Below, piece after piece: positions 4,843 to 5,389 of a stretch of DNA of 5,389 nt. The notes beneath the pieces were generated by a model. That model did no database searches and was not told the origin of the DNA. It was given only the letters and a program-made list of their open reading frames with translations. Source of the DNA: Woeseia sp. GTDB lineage: Bacteria > Pseudomonadota > Gammaproteobacteria > Steroidobacterales > Woeseiaceae. Both the position numbers and the translations under genes were made by a program. The number at the start of each line of letters is the position of its first letter. Position 1 is the stretch's first letter. Location of the stretch: assembly GCA_018701055.1 (NCBI GenBank), contig JABIUH010000426.1, positions 1 to 5,389 of the forward strand, read 5' to 3'.

Positions 4843-5217
4843 CTAACCGACCAGCCAACGAGTTAGTGCGAGCAACGCGGAATCAAGTCCCCAGAAAAAC
4901 ATCGCCATAACGAATGTGAAAATAAATACCGCAATTGCGGTTTGTGTAGTTTCTTGCTTTGTCGGCCAAATGACTTTACGAATTTCTACTCGCGAACCCT
5001 GAATAAAGGCCCACAATCGCCGCCCTTGAACACTGGTCATTGCCACACCGATTCCACCGACTAATCCGCCGAGGACCATCAGTGCTCGCAATGGAAGCGA
5101 CCACTCAAGTAGGTAGTAATAACCGTAGAGACCGCCAACAAGAATGCCAGCGCCACCCAGCAGCTTGATAATGTCGAGTACGCCCGACTGGTTCTCGTCT
5201 TGTGTTTGAGTTGACAC
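4843..5217 (-). CDS. secE: Preprotein translocase subunit SecE
   Basis: A 124-residue SecE, the small essential subunit that clamps SecY in the inner-membrane SecYEG channel. Three hydrophobic segments are visible at ~17-38, ~43-62 and ~93-120, the long form typical of Gammaproteobacteria; many other bacteria have only the last. Before the third segment lie the amphipathic helix (~66-80) and the family signature EIRKVIWPTKQETTQT (78-93), which contacts SecY. The start is GTG at 5217 with GGAAA (5226-5230) eight bases upstream. There is no ATG between it and the upstream in-frame stop at 5296-5298. It stops with TAG. Located between tRNA-Trp and nusG, as in Pseudomonas-like genomes. Confidence 0.97.
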   Translation of the reverse strand: MSTQTQDENQSGVLDIIKLLGGAGILVGGLYGYYYLLEWSLPLRALMVLGGLVGGIGVAMTSVQGRRLWAFIQGSRVEIRKVIWPTKQETTQTAIAVFIFTFVMAMFFWGLDSALLALTRWLVG

Positions 5218-5230
5218 TTTTATAATTTCC
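5218..5230 (-). promoter_or_regulatory. secE ribosome-binding site deciding a GTG start
   Basis: GGAAA (5230-5226) is separated by eight A/T-rich bases from GTG (5217-5215). No ATG or TTG is in frame upstream before the stop at 5296-5298, so GTG is the best start although the Shine-Dalgarno is modest. Confidence 0.6.
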
Positions 5231-5280
5231 GCTCTGTTCTCTGTCTGCGCTTCGACAATGCGTCGCTTTCTAATGATGTG

Positions 5281-5308
5281 ATTTTCTACTTGGCTTTAAT
5301 TACGACAA
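5281..5308 (-). promoter_or_regulatory. Weak candidate secE-nusG promoter
   Basis: In the 136-base gap between tRNA-Trp and secE, TTGTCG (5308-5303, four of six) and GAAAAT (5286-5281, four of six) are spaced by 16 bases on the minus strand. secE-nusG has its own promoter in E. coli, so one is expected, but these matches are poor. No terminator hairpin is evident after the tRNA, so read-through from the tRNA transcript is also possible. Confidence 0.2.
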
Positions 5309-5353
5309 TTTTCCACGTTGTCTCAAGCCGATTTCAGATCACATTTTCTTGCG

Positions 5354-5389
5354 TGGCAGGCCAGGAGGGAATCGAACCCCCAACCTGCG
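5354..5389 (-). tRNA. tRNA-Trp, 3' half (5' part and anticodon outside the window)
   Basis: The last 36 nucleotides of a tRNA, positions 41-76 in standard numbering. They are the end of the anticodon stem (CGC), variable loop AGGTT, T-arm GGGGG-TTCGATT-CCCTC (five pairs, one G-U), acceptor 3' strand CTGGCCT, discriminator G and an encoded CCA. The anticodon is not visible. Identity as Trp is inferred from the G discriminator, the resemblance to Pseudomonas-type tRNA-Trp as I recall it, and the position directly before secE, where tRNA-Trp follows tufB in many gammaproteobacteria. Confidence 0.88.

Noticed and set aside
5211..5226. Perfect TTGACA and TATAAT hexamers on the plus strand at the start of secE
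   Set aside because: They are only four bases apart, which cannot form a sigma-70 promoter. The best correctly placed -35 for the TATAAT is TTGTGT (5200-5205), three of six, with 15-base spacing, and it would point antisense into the tRNA.
5277..5343. TGTGAT and ATCACA half-sites flanking the secE upstream region
   Set aside because: They are 55 bases apart, so they do not form a CRP-type operator, and short six-base repeats of this kind are expected by chance.
1..5389. Search for mobile elements, CRISPR arrays, toxin-antitoxin genes, phage genes or a novel accessory system
   Set aside because: All seven coding genes are core housekeeping genes in the expected order with short spacers. No direct repeats, transposase, integrase or foreign-looking segment was seen.

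Overview
This window is a stretch of the bacterial transcription/translation core operon, read entirely on the minus strand. In transcription order it runs from the 3' half of a tRNA-Trp gene through secE, nusG, rplK (L11), rplA (L1), rplJ (L10) and rplL (L7/L12) to the first ~530 codons of rpoB (RNA polymerase beta). Both ends are cut inside a gene: the tRNA at the high-coordinate end and rpoB at the low-coordinate end.

The organism is most likely a gammaproteobacterium. SecE is the three-membrane-segment form of about 125 residues found in that class. The visible RpoB aligns by eye almost without gaps to the E. coli protein as I recall it. The tRNA-Trp acceptor arm and its position directly before secE resemble Pseudomonas-type genomes. 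This rests on memory of the families, not on a search, and I would not name a genus.

Layout by region: 5354-5389 is the partial tRNA-Trp. 5218-5353 is a spacer with at most a weak secE promoter. 4843-5217 is secE and 4271-4804 is nusG, both starting with GTG. 4192-4270 is a spacer with two short hairpins. rplK (3757-4191) and rplA (3062-3757) overlap by one base. 2771-3061 is the rplJ leader, which carries an L10-leader kink-turn element and further hairpins. rplJ is 2246-2770 and rplL is 1815-2192. 1607-1814 is a hairpin-rich spacer before rpoB (1606 to the window edge).

Functionally, NusG binds the beta/beta' clamp region and couples polymerase to Rho or the ribosome. L11, L1, L10 and L7/L12 form the ribosomal L1 stalk, the GTPase-centre base and the factor-recruiting stalk. 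SecE belongs to the SecYEG translocon. Linking these genes to rpoB co-ordinates ribosome and polymerase supply; autoregulation by L1 and L10 is the established model in E. coli.

No new gene system is visible. The most notable observation is an in-frame TGA at 23-25, exactly where RpoB has a conserved serine (E. coli Ser522) in the rifampicin-resistance region. The conserved reading frame resumes immediately after it. Because it lies 23 bases from the end of the sequence, an assembly or sequencing error is the leading explanation. The second is the unusually structured rplL-rpoB spacer, which has a long bulged hairpin.
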